Assembly: GCF_009831235.1 (NCBI RefSeq)
Contig: NZ_WUUL01000001.1
Coordinates: 186,001 to 250,000, forward strand
From: Shimazuella alba
GTDB taxonomy: Bacteria; Bacillota; Bacilli; Thermoactinomycetales; Thermoactinomycetaceae
DNA: 64,000 nt
Direction of reading: 5' to 3'
The notes under the pieces: model-generated
The model's database searches: none
What the model was told of the DNA's origin: nothing
Seen by the model: only the letters and a program-made list of their open reading frames with translations
Part shown: positions 46,191 to 54,819 of the stretch, piece after piece
Layout: every line of letters starts with the position of its first letter
Position numbering within the stretch: position 1 is the stretch's first letter
Position numbers and translations under genes: made by a program

Positions 46191-47174
46191 ATGATAACAA
46201 CCAAGATTCCACCATCATTATCAACGAATCAAATGCGAAAGCTATATCATCAGATGTGGCTTATTCGTTATTTCGATGAAAAAGTCGATGAGTTTTTTGC
46301 CCGTGGAGCTATACATGGAACAACACATCTATGTGTCGGTCAAGAAGCTACTGCAACAGGAGCTTGTTATGTCTTAGAAAATGAAGATAAAATCACCAGT
46401 ACGCACCGTGGACATGGGCATTGTATAGCCAAAGGTGCAGATGTCAACCGTATGATGGCTGAGTTATTCGCAAAAGAAACAGGATACTGCAAAGGAAAAG
46501 GAGGTTCCATGCATATTGCTGATGTTGATCAAGGGAATCTGGGTGCAAATGGGATTGTAGGAGGTGGCATTCCGATTGCAGTAGGTGCTGCTTTGACCTC
46601 CAAGATGAAAAACCTCGGTTACGTAGTACTATGTTTTTTTGGAGATGGCGCAGCAAATGAAGGAAGTTTTCATGAGGCTCTCAATCTCGCTTCTATTTGG
46701 AAACTACCCGTTGTGTTCTTCTGTGAAAACAACCAATACGGTATGTCTGGACCAGTCAAAGAAATGGTCAATATTGAGAACATAGGAGATCGCGCGAGTG
46801 CCTACGGTATACCAGGAAAAGTCATTGAAGGAAACGATTTATTTTCAGTCATAGAAGCAACCGAAAAAGCAGTTGCTAGAGCAAGGAAAGGAAATGGACC
46901 AACCTTGATTGAGGCAAAAACGTATCGTTGGAAAGGTCACTCAAAAAGTGATGCAAAAAAATATCGAACCAAAGAAGAAGAACAGTATTGGAGAAAAGAA
47001 AAAGATCCGATTCAACTATTAGCTAATCGAATTATCTCTGATAATCTTTTGGCAAAGGAAGAATTGGAAGCGCTTCAATTACAAGCGAGAGAACAAATCG
47101 ATTCAGCAGTTGAGTTTGCAGAAAAAAGTCCAGCTCCTTCACTAACATCACTAGAATTGGACGTATACGCATAA
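46191..47174 (+). CDS. acoA: TPP-dependent dehydrogenase E1 alpha subunit (acetoin dehydrogenase-like)
   Basis: Decarboxylating/cleaving E1 subunit, 327 aa. STHRGHGHCIAKGA, the GKGGSMHIAD segment and the thiamine-diphosphate motif GDGAANEGSFHEALN to ENNQYGMS are intact. The overall pattern is closer to AcoA than to pyruvate or branched-chain E1. I choose ATG 46191, six bases after TAGGAGG; the ATG at 46185 touches that site. With the next two genes it forms an E1-E2 complex. In AcoABC the thiazolium ylide attacks the ketone of an acyloin and hands the acetyl group to lipoamide. Confidence 0.85.
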   Translation: MITTKIPPSLSTNQMRKLYHQMWLIRYFDEKVDEFFARGAIHGTTHLCVGQEATATGACYVLENEDKITSTHRGHGHCIAKGADVNRMMAELFAKETGYCKGKGGSMHIADVDQGNLGANGIVGGGIPIAVGAALTSKMKNLGYVVLCFFGDGAANEGSFHEALNLASIWKLPVVFFCENNQYGMSGPVKEMVNIENIGDRASAYGIPGKVIEGNDLFSVIEATEKAVARARKGNGPTLIEAKTYRWKGHSKSDAKKYRTKEEEQYWRKEKDPIQLLANRIISDNLLAKEELEALQLQAREQIDSAVEFAEKSPAPSLTSLELDVYA

Positions 47175-47188
47175 AGGGGTGAAGGTGT

Positions 47189-48187
47189 ATGAAAACAAAA
47201 GATATGTCCTATTCAGAGGCTATAAGAGATGCGATTTCGTTAAAGATGCATGAAGATGAAGATGTATTTATGCTTGGAGAAGATATAGGAGTGTATGGTG
47301 GAGCATTTGGAGTATCTAGAGGACTGATTGAAGAATTTGGCCCCAAGCGGATTCGTAATACACCTATATCAGAGTCAGGTATAGCAGGAGCGGCAGTTGG
47401 CTCGGCGTTAACTGGGATGCGTCCGATACTAGAATTACAGTTTTCTGATTTTATTACCATAGCTACGGATCAAATCATTAATCAAGCAGCTAAAATTCGT
47501 TACATGTATGGTGGGAAAGGGAAAGTACCAATGGTTTTACGTACTCCAAGTGGTTCTGGAACAGGGGCAGCTGCACAACACTCTCAAAGTTTAGAAGTTT
47601 GGATGGCTCATATTCCTGGATTGAAAGTAGTTCAACCTTCTAGTAGCTATGATGCAAAAGGGCTTTTGATTTCAGCGATTGAAGATGATAATCCAGTCAT
47701 TTTTTATGAACATAAACTTCTTTATGGAATGAAAGAGCCTGTACCAGAAGAACTTTATCGGATCCCTTTAGGGAAAGCAGCAATTAAAAGAGAGGGAACA
47801 GATGTAACAGTGATTGCTACTTCTATTATGGTTCATAAAGCATTAGAAGCAGCAAAACAATTAGAGCGAGAAGGAATTGAGATCGAGGTAATTGACCCTC
47901 GTACGCTAGTTCCTTTAGATGAGGAGACCATCATTGCTTCAGTAAGCAAGACCAGTCGAGTAGTAATCGTGCATGAAGCAGTAAAACGTGCTGGATTTGG
48001 CGCAGAGATTGCGAGTGTGATCGTGGAGAGTGATGCATTTGACTTTTTGGATGCTCCGATTGAACGCTTAGGGGGAAAAGCAGTCCCTATTCCTTATAAT
48101 CCAGAACTAGAGAAGCATGCTGTACCTCAAGTATCGGACATCATAAACGCCGTTAAACGAACACTCCAACGGGGAGAAGAGGTGTAA
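47189..48187 (+). CDS. acoB: TPP-dependent dehydrogenase E1 beta subunit (acetoin dehydrogenase-like)
   Basis: 332 aa, transketolase-like pyrimidine-binding and C-terminal domains. [39 protein letters not shown], the [18 protein letters not shown] helix and the late [16 protein letters not shown] segment are typical. The start follows the E1 alpha stop by 14 bases. The E2 gene follows immediately. Confidence 0.87.
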   Translation: MKTKDMSYSEAIRDAISLKMHEDEDVFMLGEDIGVYGGAFGVSRGLIEEFGPKRIRNTPISESGIAGAAVGSALTGMRPILELQFSDFITIATDQIINQAAKIRYMYGGKGKVPMVLRTPSGSGTGAAAQHSQSLEVWMAHIPGLKVVQPSSSYDAKGLLISAIEDDNPVIFYEHKLLYGMKEPVPEELYRIPLGKAAIKREGTDVTVIATSIMVHKALEAAKQLEREGIEIEVIDPRTLVPLDEETIIASVSKTSRVVIVHEAVKRAGFGAEIASVIVESDAFDFLDAPIERLGGKAVPIPYNPELEKHAVPQVSDIINAVKRTLQRGEEV

Positions 48188-48189
48188 AA

Positions 48190-49422
48190 TTGGCCAAAGA
48201 AGTGTTTATGCCCAAACTTGGGATGACCATGGAAACAGGTACTATCATGAAGTGGCTAGTTCAAGAGGGAGAAGAGGTTACAGCTGGTGATATTATTCTA
48301 GAAGTGATGACCAATAAAATTAATATTGAAGTAGAAGCTTATGAAACAGGAACTATGCTTAAAATTCTCTATGAAGAAGGAGAAGAAGTTCCTGTTAATC
48401 AAGCAATTGCTTATATTGGAAAAAAAGGAGAAGAAGTAGGTGAATTTTCACAACCTACAATGAACTCTCAACTTAATTCTCAAGTAACAGAAGATAAGAA
48501 ATCAGAGGAACCTGTAACCGAAAAGAAAGAAAAAAATGGGGGAAAATCACGTGCCACACCTTCTGCCCGCAAACTTGCCCGTGAACATGATTTGCAGCTG
48601 ACAGAGATTCAGGGGACAGGTCCAAACGGGAGAATTCATCGCAAGGATGTAAAAGCACATATAGATAATCAAATTGATACATTACCAAGTGTAGCTTATG
48701 AAGATTTAGCCCAAAAAGTAGAGCACAAGAAAGACACGGAAACATTCAAGGTGACTGGGATGCGAAAAATAATTGGTGATCGTATGAAACAAAGCATCTC
48801 GCAAGCTCCTCATGTCACTTTGCATAGTGAAGTAGATATGAGTGAAGCAATTCGATTGCGTCAACAATTGTTACCTATTATTGAAGAGAAAATAGGATTG
48901 CGTATTTCATACACAGAGATCATTCTCAAAGCAGTAGGGGTAACCTTGCGCGATCATCCCATGATGAATGCGACATTGGTCAATGGTGAAATTTATCTGA
49001 ATTCACGAATCGATATTGGACTAGCAGTTAGTCATTCAGATGGATTACTGGTTCCTGTTATTCAAGGTGTGGATAGATTGGGAATGGCTCAACTTTCCGA
49101 ACAAAGTAAAAAGTTAGCTCGTGCAGCTCGGGAAGGTAAACTGATTCCCAATCAACTTCAGGGTGGAACGTTTACAGTAAGTAATTTAGGGATGTATCGA
49201 GTTGATCAATTTACACCTATCATTAATTTACCTGAGACTGCTATTTTAGGAGTGGGACAGATCAAGGAGCGACCAATAGGAGTAAATAGTGAAATTGTGT
49301 TGAAACCAATGATGTCTCTCAGCCTCTCTTTTGATCATCGAACGGTTGATGGAGCACCGGCTGCGGCTTTCTTAACACAACTTGTAGATACACTTGAACA
49401 TCCGGCAAACTTATTAGTGTGA
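48190..49422 (+). CDS. acoC: Dihydrolipoyl acetyltransferase E2 component (AcoC-like)
   Basis: 410 aa. One lipoyl domain with the modified lysine in MTNKINIEVE (K43), a flexible linker, a peripheral-subunit-binding domain (ATPSARKLAREHDLQL, residues about 124-160) and the acyltransferase core ending in LSFDHRTVDGAPAAAF with its catalytic HxxxD(G) motif. It starts at TTG 48190, two bases after the E1 beta stop. No lipoamide dehydrogenase (E3) gene is in the operon, so the complex would borrow one from elsewhere. Confidence 0.88.
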   Translation: MAKEVFMPKLGMTMETGTIMKWLVQEGEEVTAGDIILEVMTNKINIEVEAYETGTMLKILYEEGEEVPVNQAIAYIGKKGEEVGEFSQPTMNSQLNSQVTEDKKSEEPVTEKKEKNGGKSRATPSARKLAREHDLQLTEIQGTGPNGRIHRKDVKAHIDNQIDTLPSVAYEDLAQKVEHKKDTETFKVTGMRKIIGDRMKQSISQAPHVTLHSEVDMSEAIRLRQQLLPIIEEKIGLRISYTEIILKAVGVTLRDHPMMNATLVNGEIYLNSRIDIGLAVSHSDGLLVPVIQGVDRLGMAQLSEQSKKLARAAREGKLIPNQLQGGTFTVSNLGMYRVDQFTPIINLPETAILGVGQIKERPIGVNSEIVLKPMMSLSLSFDHRTVDGAPAAAFLTQLVDTLEHPANLLV

Positions 49423-49491
49423 TCTCAAAAATATGCTCATTAATATACTAAAATCGAATTACATTATTTCCGTAGATTTGAAGGTGTACCT

Positions 49492-50448
49492 ATGATTAAC
49501 AATGATGAGAAGAAAAAACTGATAAAAATAGCAAAAATGTATTACCTAGAAGAATTAACACAAGCAGTAATTGCGAAAAAAATAGGTGTTTCTCGGCCTA
49601 CTATTTCTAAAATGCTGCAACAAGCAAAAGAGGAAGGAATCGTAAAAGTCACAATTTTGGACGATGGATTTGATGTGATCGAACGAGAACAAAAGATTGC
49701 TCAAAAGTTTGGGTTAAGGGAAGTAATTATCACTTCCACCGAAAATATGAGCCAAGATCAAGCATTACGTGCGCTGGGAAAGGCGACTGCTGCTTATGTG
49801 AGTAAATCCCTTCGATCCATTAACCGATTGGGAGTTTCGTGGGGAAAGTCACTGCTTGAAATGGTGAAAGAATACCCGATTGAACAGCGAAATGTGAATG
49901 TAATTCCATTAGTTGGTGGAATGGGTCCAAAAGAAGTGGCGTTACATGCGAATCAAATCGCCTATGAGTTATCTAAAAAAATAAATGGACAATGTGAATC
50001 ACTGTATGCACCAGCAATGGTAGCAACTATAGAACAAAAAGATGGACTCACAGGGCTGCCATTTATCGAAAGTGTTTTGGAACAAGGAAAGCAGTGTGAT
50101 ATGGCAATTGTGGGCATCGGAAATCCGTATGAACATTCTACGATGTATGAGATAGGTTACTTAAGTGATGCAGATATCGAGGAGCTCAGACAGGCAAAAG
50201 TAGTTGGTGATATTAGCTCCAAGTACATTCTGGAGAGTGGAGAGCTTGCAACTGTATCTATTAATCAAAGAGGAATAGGAATTGAATTAGAAGACTTAAA
50301 GAAAATCGACAACGTGATAGGGATTGCAAGAGGTGTTTATAAAGTAGAGAGTATACTAGCTACTTTAAAAGGCGGGTACTTGGATGTTTTGATAACCGAT
50401 GATGAAACTGCCAGCCATTTGATTGAATCATTTGAAGAAAAAAATTAA
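49492..50448 (+). CDS. SorC/DeoR-type sugar-responsive transcriptional regulator
   Basis: 318 aa. N-terminal helix-turn-helix LTQAVIAKKIGVSRPTISKM, then the SorC sugar-phosphate-binding domain with ALGKATAAYVSKSL, GVSWGKSLLEMVKEYP, VIPLVGGMG and the C-terminal GVYKVESILATLKGGYLDVL. Members sense a phosphorylated sugar, consistent with a PTS product. It lies between the aco-like genes and gutM, and both promoters carry the same operator, so it probably controls both. RBS GAAGGTG. Confidence 0.88.
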   Translation: MINNDEKKKLIKIAKMYYLEELTQAVIAKKIGVSRPTISKMLQQAKEEGIVKVTILDDGFDVIEREQKIAQKFGLREVIITSTENMSQDQALRALGKATAAYVSKSLRSINRLGVSWGKSLLEMVKEYPIEQRNVNVIPLVGGMGPKEVALHANQIAYELSKKINGQCESLYAPAMVATIEQKDGLTGLPFIESVLEQGKQCDMAIVGIGNPYEHSTMYEIGYLSDADIEELRQAKVVGDISSKYILESGELATVSINQRGIGIELEDLKKIDNVIGIARGVYKVESILATLKGGYLDVLITDDETASHLIESFEEKN

Positions 50449-50460
50449 GTTATGCACAAA

Positions 50461-50533
50461 ATAAAGCGTTTTCATTTCTTTGTGAATCCCTTATAATAAT
50501 GTTTACAAATGTAATAGAATCGAACATTTGAAA
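50461..50533 (+). promoter_or_regulatory. gutM promoter with cre-like site and shared operator
   Basis: AAAGCGTTTTCAT at 50463-50475 is close to the CcpA cre consensus (two mismatches at its left end). -10 TATAAT is 50492-50497. TTTACAAATGTAAT at 50502-50515, six bases, then GAACA at 50522-50526 repeats the acoA operator exactly over 19 defined positions. The operator begins five bases after the -10, so binding should block transcription start. Confidence 0.75.
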
Positions 50534-50544
50534 AGGGTGATTCG

Positions 50545-50943
50545 ATGGATCAATGGGGAATACTGATTATCTTTTTCGTTTTTGCATGGGTCCTTCAAGT
50601 GATTTTAAGTTATTATCAAAACAAACATTATGGACAAACCATTCGAAAGATGAGTGCTGCTCATGATTCCGGTTATCTAGGAGTAGGCGTGATAAAAAAA
50701 CGTCTCGGTATAGGTTCTGTGGTCATACTTGTCTCGGATTTATCTGGTTTGGTAGTAGATGCAAAAGAACTGACAGGTGTTACCGTTTTTTCTCGATTTA
50801 CCTCTAATCAGGAGTTAAATGGGAAGAAAATCGAACAACTCTTTGCCTTATCTGGTAGAGATCATCGAACCAAAGCAATTCAAATGGCGGCAAATCAAAT
50901 AGTGAACCAAAAAAATCAACAAGAACAACATGCAAAAGAGTGA
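50545..50943 (+). CDS. gutM: Glucitol-operon activator-like protein GutM
   Basis: 132 aa with one N-terminal membrane segment (LIIFFVFAWVLQVILSYYQN) and the GutM core, DSGYLGVGVIKKRLGIGSVV followed by LVVDAKELTGVTVFSRF. In enteric bacteria GutM (SrlM) assists activation of the glucitol operon; in Firmicutes it accompanies glucitol-type PTS genes. First gene of the PTS operon. Confidence 0.85.
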   Translation: MDQWGILIIFFVFAWVLQVILSYYQNKHYGQTIRKMSAAHDSGYLGVGVIKKRLGIGSVVILVSDLSGLVVDAKELTGVTVFSRFTSNQELNGKKIEQLFALSGRDHRTKAIQMAANQIVNQKNQQEQHAKE

Positions 50944-50980
50944 TTTATGTTCATGAGATGAATCGAATTGGGGAGGTTTG

Positions 50981-51526
50981 ATGAAGATGGATTTTTTAGT
51001 ACACCTAGCTAAAGGATTTATCGGTATGTTTCAAGCGGGTGGAGCTCAATTTATGGGCTTAGCAAAAGGGATTCTGCCCACCTTAATTTGTTTGATTGTA
51101 ATTGTAAACGCTTTAATTAAATTTGTTGGGGAGGAGCGAATCTATCGTTTCGCTCAGAAAACTACCAAATATGCAATTTTACGATATACGATTTTCCCTA
51201 TATTAGCTGTCTTTTTTCTTACCAATCCGATGTGTTATTCCTTTGGAAAGTTTTTGCCAGAAAAGCAAAAACCCGCTTTTTATGACGCGGCTGTTTCCTT
51301 TGTTCACCCAATTACTGGCTTGTTCCCTCACGCAAACTCGGCTGAGTTATTTGTTTACCTGGGCATTGCAAGTGGATTAACGACCTTAGGACTTTCCTTA
51401 GAACCATTAGCAGTTCGTTATTTACTTGTTGGGATTCTCGTCATCTTGATCCGTGGACTTGTAACAGAATGGATTACGAATATGATGCTAAAACGTCAAA
51501 ATCAATCCATCCAAAAGGCCACCTAA
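50981..51526 (+). CDS. srlA: PTS glucitol/sorbitol-type enzyme IIC subunit
   Basis: 181 aa membrane protein. FIGMFQAGGAQFMGLAKGILP at the N terminus and VHPITGLFPHANSAELFVYL then GIASGLTTLGLSLEPLAVRY in the second half match SrlA almost motif by motif. Start ATG 50981 after GGGGAGG; ATG 50987 is also possible. Forms the membrane channel with the next gene product. Confidence 0.9.
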   Translation: MKMDFLVHLAKGFIGMFQAGGAQFMGLAKGILPTLICLIVIVNALIKFVGEERIYRFAQKTTKYAILRYTIFPILAVFFLTNPMCYSFGKFLPEKQKPAFYDAAVSFVHPITGLFPHANSAELFVYLGIASGLTTLGLSLEPLAVRYLLVGILVILIRGLVTEWITNMMLKRQNQSIQKAT

Positions 51527-51544
51527 GGAAAGGGGTATATCCAA

Positions 51545-52534
51545 ATGACTAATTATTCAGCGGTAAAAGTGACTAAAGGAGCAGGTGGTTGGGGTGATGG
51601 GTTAATCATTCAACCAACTGAACAGAAGAAATATATCGTTTCCGTCACGGGAGGCGGAATTCATCCAATAGCACAGAAAATTGCAGAATTAACCGGTGCT
51701 GAAGCAGTAGATGGATTTCGAAATTCAATAGATAAAGAAAATATGGCTTGTGTTGTGGTAGATTGTGGGGGTACTGCCCGCTGTGGTGTATATCCAAAAA
51801 TGGGTGTACTGACTATCGATGTGTTATCTGTATCTCCATCAGGACCTCTGGCTTCCTTTATAAATGAACAAAATTTTGTCTCTGGTGTGACGGAGCAAAA
51901 TATTTCTCTAACAGATGCTACTGCTCCAACTACAACAGTAGAAACCAGAGGAACGAAAGAGATTAAAGAAGAGGCCAAGAAAAAGGCAGCAGAAATATAC
52001 CCACAAAAATCGAATTTCTTAGTCAAGATTGGTAGAGCGATGGGAAATGTAGTAGGGGTGTTTTATCAAGCCGGTCGTGAAACCATTGATATGGTAATAC
52101 GAAATATATTACCCTTTATGGCGTTTGTCAGTACCATTATCGGAATTATTACCTATACCGGGATAGGTGATTGGATTGCACATGTTGTCACTCCACTAGC
52201 AGGAAATATTATCGGTTTAATCGTTTTGTCGATCATATGTGCAATTCCGATTTTATCACCGATGTTAGGCCCTGGAGCAGTTATTGCTCAAGTAGTAGGG
52301 GTGTTAATCGGGGTGGAGATCGGCAAAGGAAATATCCCGCCACAACTTGCCCTACCTGCTTTGTTTGCCATCAACCCACAGGTAGGTTGTGATTTTGTTC
52401 CAGTTGGATTGACGCTAGGAGAGGCAAAACCAGAAACGATTGAAGTTGGGGTACCAGCAGTTCTCCTCTCTCGACAATTCACAGGTCCTGTTGCCGTATT
52501 AATAGCATATGTATTTAGTTTTGGCTTGTATTAA
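51545..52534 (+). CDS. srlE: PTS glucitol/sorbitol-type enzyme IIBC subunit
   Basis: 329 aa. The N-terminal IIB domain begins [19 protein letters not shown] and carries the phospho-cysteine region [16 protein letters not shown]; the C-terminal IIC2 half has the helices [40 protein letters not shown] and [19 protein letters not shown]. It transports and phosphorylates the substrate together with SrlA. Confidence 0.92.
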   Translation: MTNYSAVKVTKGAGGWGDGLIIQPTEQKKYIVSVTGGGIHPIAQKIAELTGAEAVDGFRNSIDKENMACVVVDCGGTARCGVYPKMGVLTIDVLSVSPSGPLASFINEQNFVSGVTEQNISLTDATAPTTTVETRGTKEIKEEAKKKAAEIYPQKSNFLVKIGRAMGNVVGVFYQAGRETIDMVIRNILPFMAFVSTIIGIITYTGIGDWIAHVVTPLAGNIIGLIVLSIICAIPILSPMLGPGAVIAQVVGVLIGVEIGKGNIPPQLALPALFAINPQVGCDFVPVGLTLGEAKPETIEVGVPAVLLSRQFTGPVAVLIAYVFSFGLY

Positions 52535-52597
52535 AATTAAAGTGGGCTGGTTTCCGTAAAAGATTCCAGCCAAACTATAAATGTGGTAGGTGAGTTT

Positions 52598-52963
52598 ATG
52601 ACTGTACTCTTTGAAGTTACAGCAACCAAAATTGGGGAACTAGTCTCCGAATTTGCCGAGCAAAATTTTCTTATTTTATTTGACGAAAGTGCACCAAAAG
52701 AATTGCATGATGTTTCGGTTTTGCATACAGATCGAAAAAATACCGGAGAAATTACCTTAGCAGATGTGTTAGTTATTGATGGTCAATCATTTCAAATCTC
52801 ATTCGTTGGGAATACAGTTAATAAAACCATGCAAGAATTGGGTCATGCTACGATAAAGTTTAATAGTGGACGAGGAGATTTACCAGGAACGATCTGTGTA
52901 GAAGAAAAACCAGTACCAGACATCCATATAGGTTCTAAGATTCAAATCATCCGTCACAACTAA
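52598..52963 (+). CDS. srlB: PTS glucitol/sorbitol-type enzyme IIA subunit
   Basis: 121 aa phosphocarrier. FLILFDESAPKELHDVSVLH and FVGNTVNKTMQELGHATIKF are the SrlB landmarks, with an LPGTICVEEKPVP tail. I start at ATG 52598 because AGGTGAG is a good site for it. Passes phosphate from HPr to IIB. Confidence 0.88.
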   Translation: MTVLFEVTATKIGELVSEFAEQNFLILFDESAPKELHDVSVLHTDRKNTGEITLADVLVIDGQSFQISFVGNTVNKTMQELGHATIKFNSGRGDLPGTICVEEKPVPDIHIGSKIQIIRHN

Positions 52964-52987
52964 AACTACTATAAATGGGGTCATCTT

Positions 52988-54289
52988 ATGCCAATTCATC
53001 ACAAACTGCAAGCACTGCAACAAGAAGGAAATTTCATTCGTGTGGGACTTATTGGCGCGGGACAGATGGGACGAGGAATGATTGCACAAATTGCAGCGAT
53101 GAAAGGAATGCAAGTCGTTGCAACAGCAGATATTCGGACGGAAAATGCAATTCATGCTTATGAAAATGCTGGATTCACCTCTTCTCAAATTGTTCAGACT
53201 GAACAGTTAGAAAAAGCGGAGCGAGCTATTACCCAAGGTCAAGTCGTCGTTACTTTCGATATGCAACTTGTATTGCAGCTCTCGTCGGTTGATGTGATTG
53301 TTGATGCGACAGGGATCCCTAACTTAGGGGCAGAGATTGCTTGGAAAGCCATTTTGGCGAAAAAGCATATTGTAATGCTAAATGTGGAAACAGATGTCAC
53401 GGTGGGGCCGCTTCTTTACCAGATGGCACGAGCAGCAGGCGTTGTTTATACGGGTGCATCTGGTGACGAACCAGCAGCCATCATGGAATTATACCATTTT
53501 GCTAAGACAATAGGATTTCAACCTTTGGTACTAGGGAAAGGTAAAAATAACCCACTAAATTTAGAGGCAACACCAGATTCCGCTAAAATACAAGCACAAA
53601 AAGTAAACATGAATCCAAAAATATTAGCCTCATTCCAAGATGGAACCAAAACAATGATCGAGATGACAGCTGTCGCCAATGCAACTGGGTTTCTTCCAGA
53701 TATACCAGGTATGCATGGGCCGACTGCAACGGTGGATCAGTTGACAAAAGTTTTTCGAAGAAAAGAAGAAGGGGGAATTTTGCATTCCTATCAGACTGTA
53801 GAGTTTGTCAATGGGATTGCTCCAGGGGTATTTGCCATTATCACATCGGATCAAGTTGAAGTACATGCTGAATTGCAGTATTTAAAAATGGGAGATGGAC
53901 CAAACTATATCCTATTTCGTCCCTATCATTTAACTAGTTTGGAGACACCAATCTCGATCGCTAAAGCGTTTTTAGAGGGAGAAGAGTCCATTGTTCCTTA
54001 TCAAGGTCTCATCGCGGAAACGGTTACCGTGGCGAAAAAAGATTTGCAAGCTGGGGAAAGCCTAGATGGGCTAGGTGGATTCACTTCATATGGAAAAATC
54101 ATGGAGGCAAAAGCAGCAAAACAAACCCGCGCACTTCCAATAGGGTTGGCAGATGCTAGTTTACGTATCACGAGACCAGTGAAAAAAGGGGAGGTCATTA
54201 CTTTTGATGATATAGAACAAACAAAAATACAAATGATTTGGGAACTACGTCAATTAATGGAGAGAGATGCTTCGATATATAAAGCCTAA
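52988..54289 (+). CDS. DRL/DXR-II-like oxidoreductase with SAF domain
   Basis: 433 aa. Rossmann loop RVGLIGAGQMGRGMIAQIA (about residues 18-36), VDVIVDATGIPNLGAEIAWK, VMLNVETDVTVGPLL, VYTGASGDEPAAIMELYHF, the hallmark LGKGKNNPLNLEATP, GFLPDIPGMHGPTATVDQL, FRPYHLTSLE, and a C-terminal SAF-like domain (AVAKKDLQAGESLDGLGGF type text, PVKKGEVITFDDI). These match DRL (DXR-II), whose founding member in Brucella turns 1-deoxyxylulose 5-phosphate into 2-C-methylerythritol 4-phosphate. Other members may have different substrates. It is the only dehydrogenase in this PTS operon, which lacks SrlD. Confidence 0.85.
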   Translation: MPIHHKLQALQQEGNFIRVGLIGAGQMGRGMIAQIAAMKGMQVVATADIRTENAIHAYENAGFTSSQIVQTEQLEKAERAITQGQVVVTFDMQLVLQLSSVDVIVDATGIPNLGAEIAWKAILAKKHIVMLNVETDVTVGPLLYQMARAAGVVYTGASGDEPAAIMELYHFAKTIGFQPLVLGKGKNNPLNLEATPDSAKIQAQKVNMNPKILASFQDGTKTMIEMTAVANATGFLPDIPGMHGPTATVDQLTKVFRRKEEGGILHSYQTVEFVNGIAPGVFAIITSDQVEVHAELQYLKMGDGPNYILFRPYHLTSLETPISIAKAFLEGEESIVPYQGLIAETVTVAKKDLQAGESLDGLGGFTSYGKIMEAKAAKQTRALPIGLADASLRITRPVKKGEVITFDDIEQTKIQMIWELRQLMERDASIYKA

Positions 54290-54352
54290 TTGCTCTATTC
54301 ATTATTGTATAATATTAGTAGTATGGAGCATGAGTTGATGGAGGGATGACAG

Positions 54353-54682
54353 ATGAAAGAGTCACAAATTGTCACTGAATTTTTTTGTATCCGATGTTCA
54401 AGTGATACACCTCATAGTATCATCTATTTCAATGATTCCATTTCTCATATCCATTGCGAGAATTGTGGTCGAAGTCTCGATCTGAAAGTAGATGTGAAAT
54501 ATGAACTATATAAAGAAATAAAAAACAGACTCTCCACCAAACCTTCTCGAATCATTAAAGAGTATAAAGGAAATCGATCCTATTTCTTAAAGAAAATCCC
54601 ACGGAGAATGTTTAAAAAGCCATTCCGTTTGTATAAAGAAGCCAAGGAAGTAAAATATTTTATAGGTAAGTATGTGAAGTAG
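54353..54682 (+). CDS. Small zinc-ribbon protein ('bh protein' type)
   Basis: 109 aa. An N-terminal zinc ribbon, FFCIRCSSDTPHSIIYF and HIHCENCGRSLDL, gives two CxxC pairs; the C-terminal half is strongly basic (SRIIKEYKGNRSYFLKKIPR, RRMFKKPFRLYKEAKEV). Proteins of this pattern are common in bacilli and have no known function; RNA or DNA binding is plausible. RBS GGAGGG. Confidence 0.75.
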   Translation: MKESQIVTEFFCIRCSSDTPHSIIYFNDSISHIHCENCGRSLDLKVDVKYELYKEIKNRLSTKPSRIIKEYKGNRSYFLKKIPRRMFKKPFRLYKEAKEVKYFIGKYVK

Positions 54683-54706
54683 CTTGTTTAAATATATGTA
54701 GAATCG

Positions 54707-54743
54707 CACACAATTCCACCACGATTGTGTGTATTTGTTTTTT
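54707..54743 (+). terminator. Terminator after the zinc-ribbon gene
   Basis: CACACAAT, nine-base loop, ATTGTGTG, then TATTTGTTTTTT. Confidence 0.85.
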
Positions 54744-54819
54744 ATGGTGATGCACTTAGAGTAGACATGTTAAAAATGAGACTTTAAGGGGTAGAATCCC
54801 AATAGCCATCAAGTTAAGA

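Noticed and set aside
46191-49422. Pyruvate or branched-chain 2-oxoacid dehydrogenase operon
   Set aside because: The single-lipoyl E2, absence of E3 and the shared operator with a PTS operon favour the AcoABC type, although sequence alone cannot exclude another 2-oxoacid.
50978-52963. Ordinary sorbitol utilisation operon
   Set aside because: The sorbitol-6-phosphate dehydrogenase (SrlD) and SrlR are missing; a DRL-like enzyme takes their place. Sorbitol remains possible only if the dehydrogenase is elsewhere.
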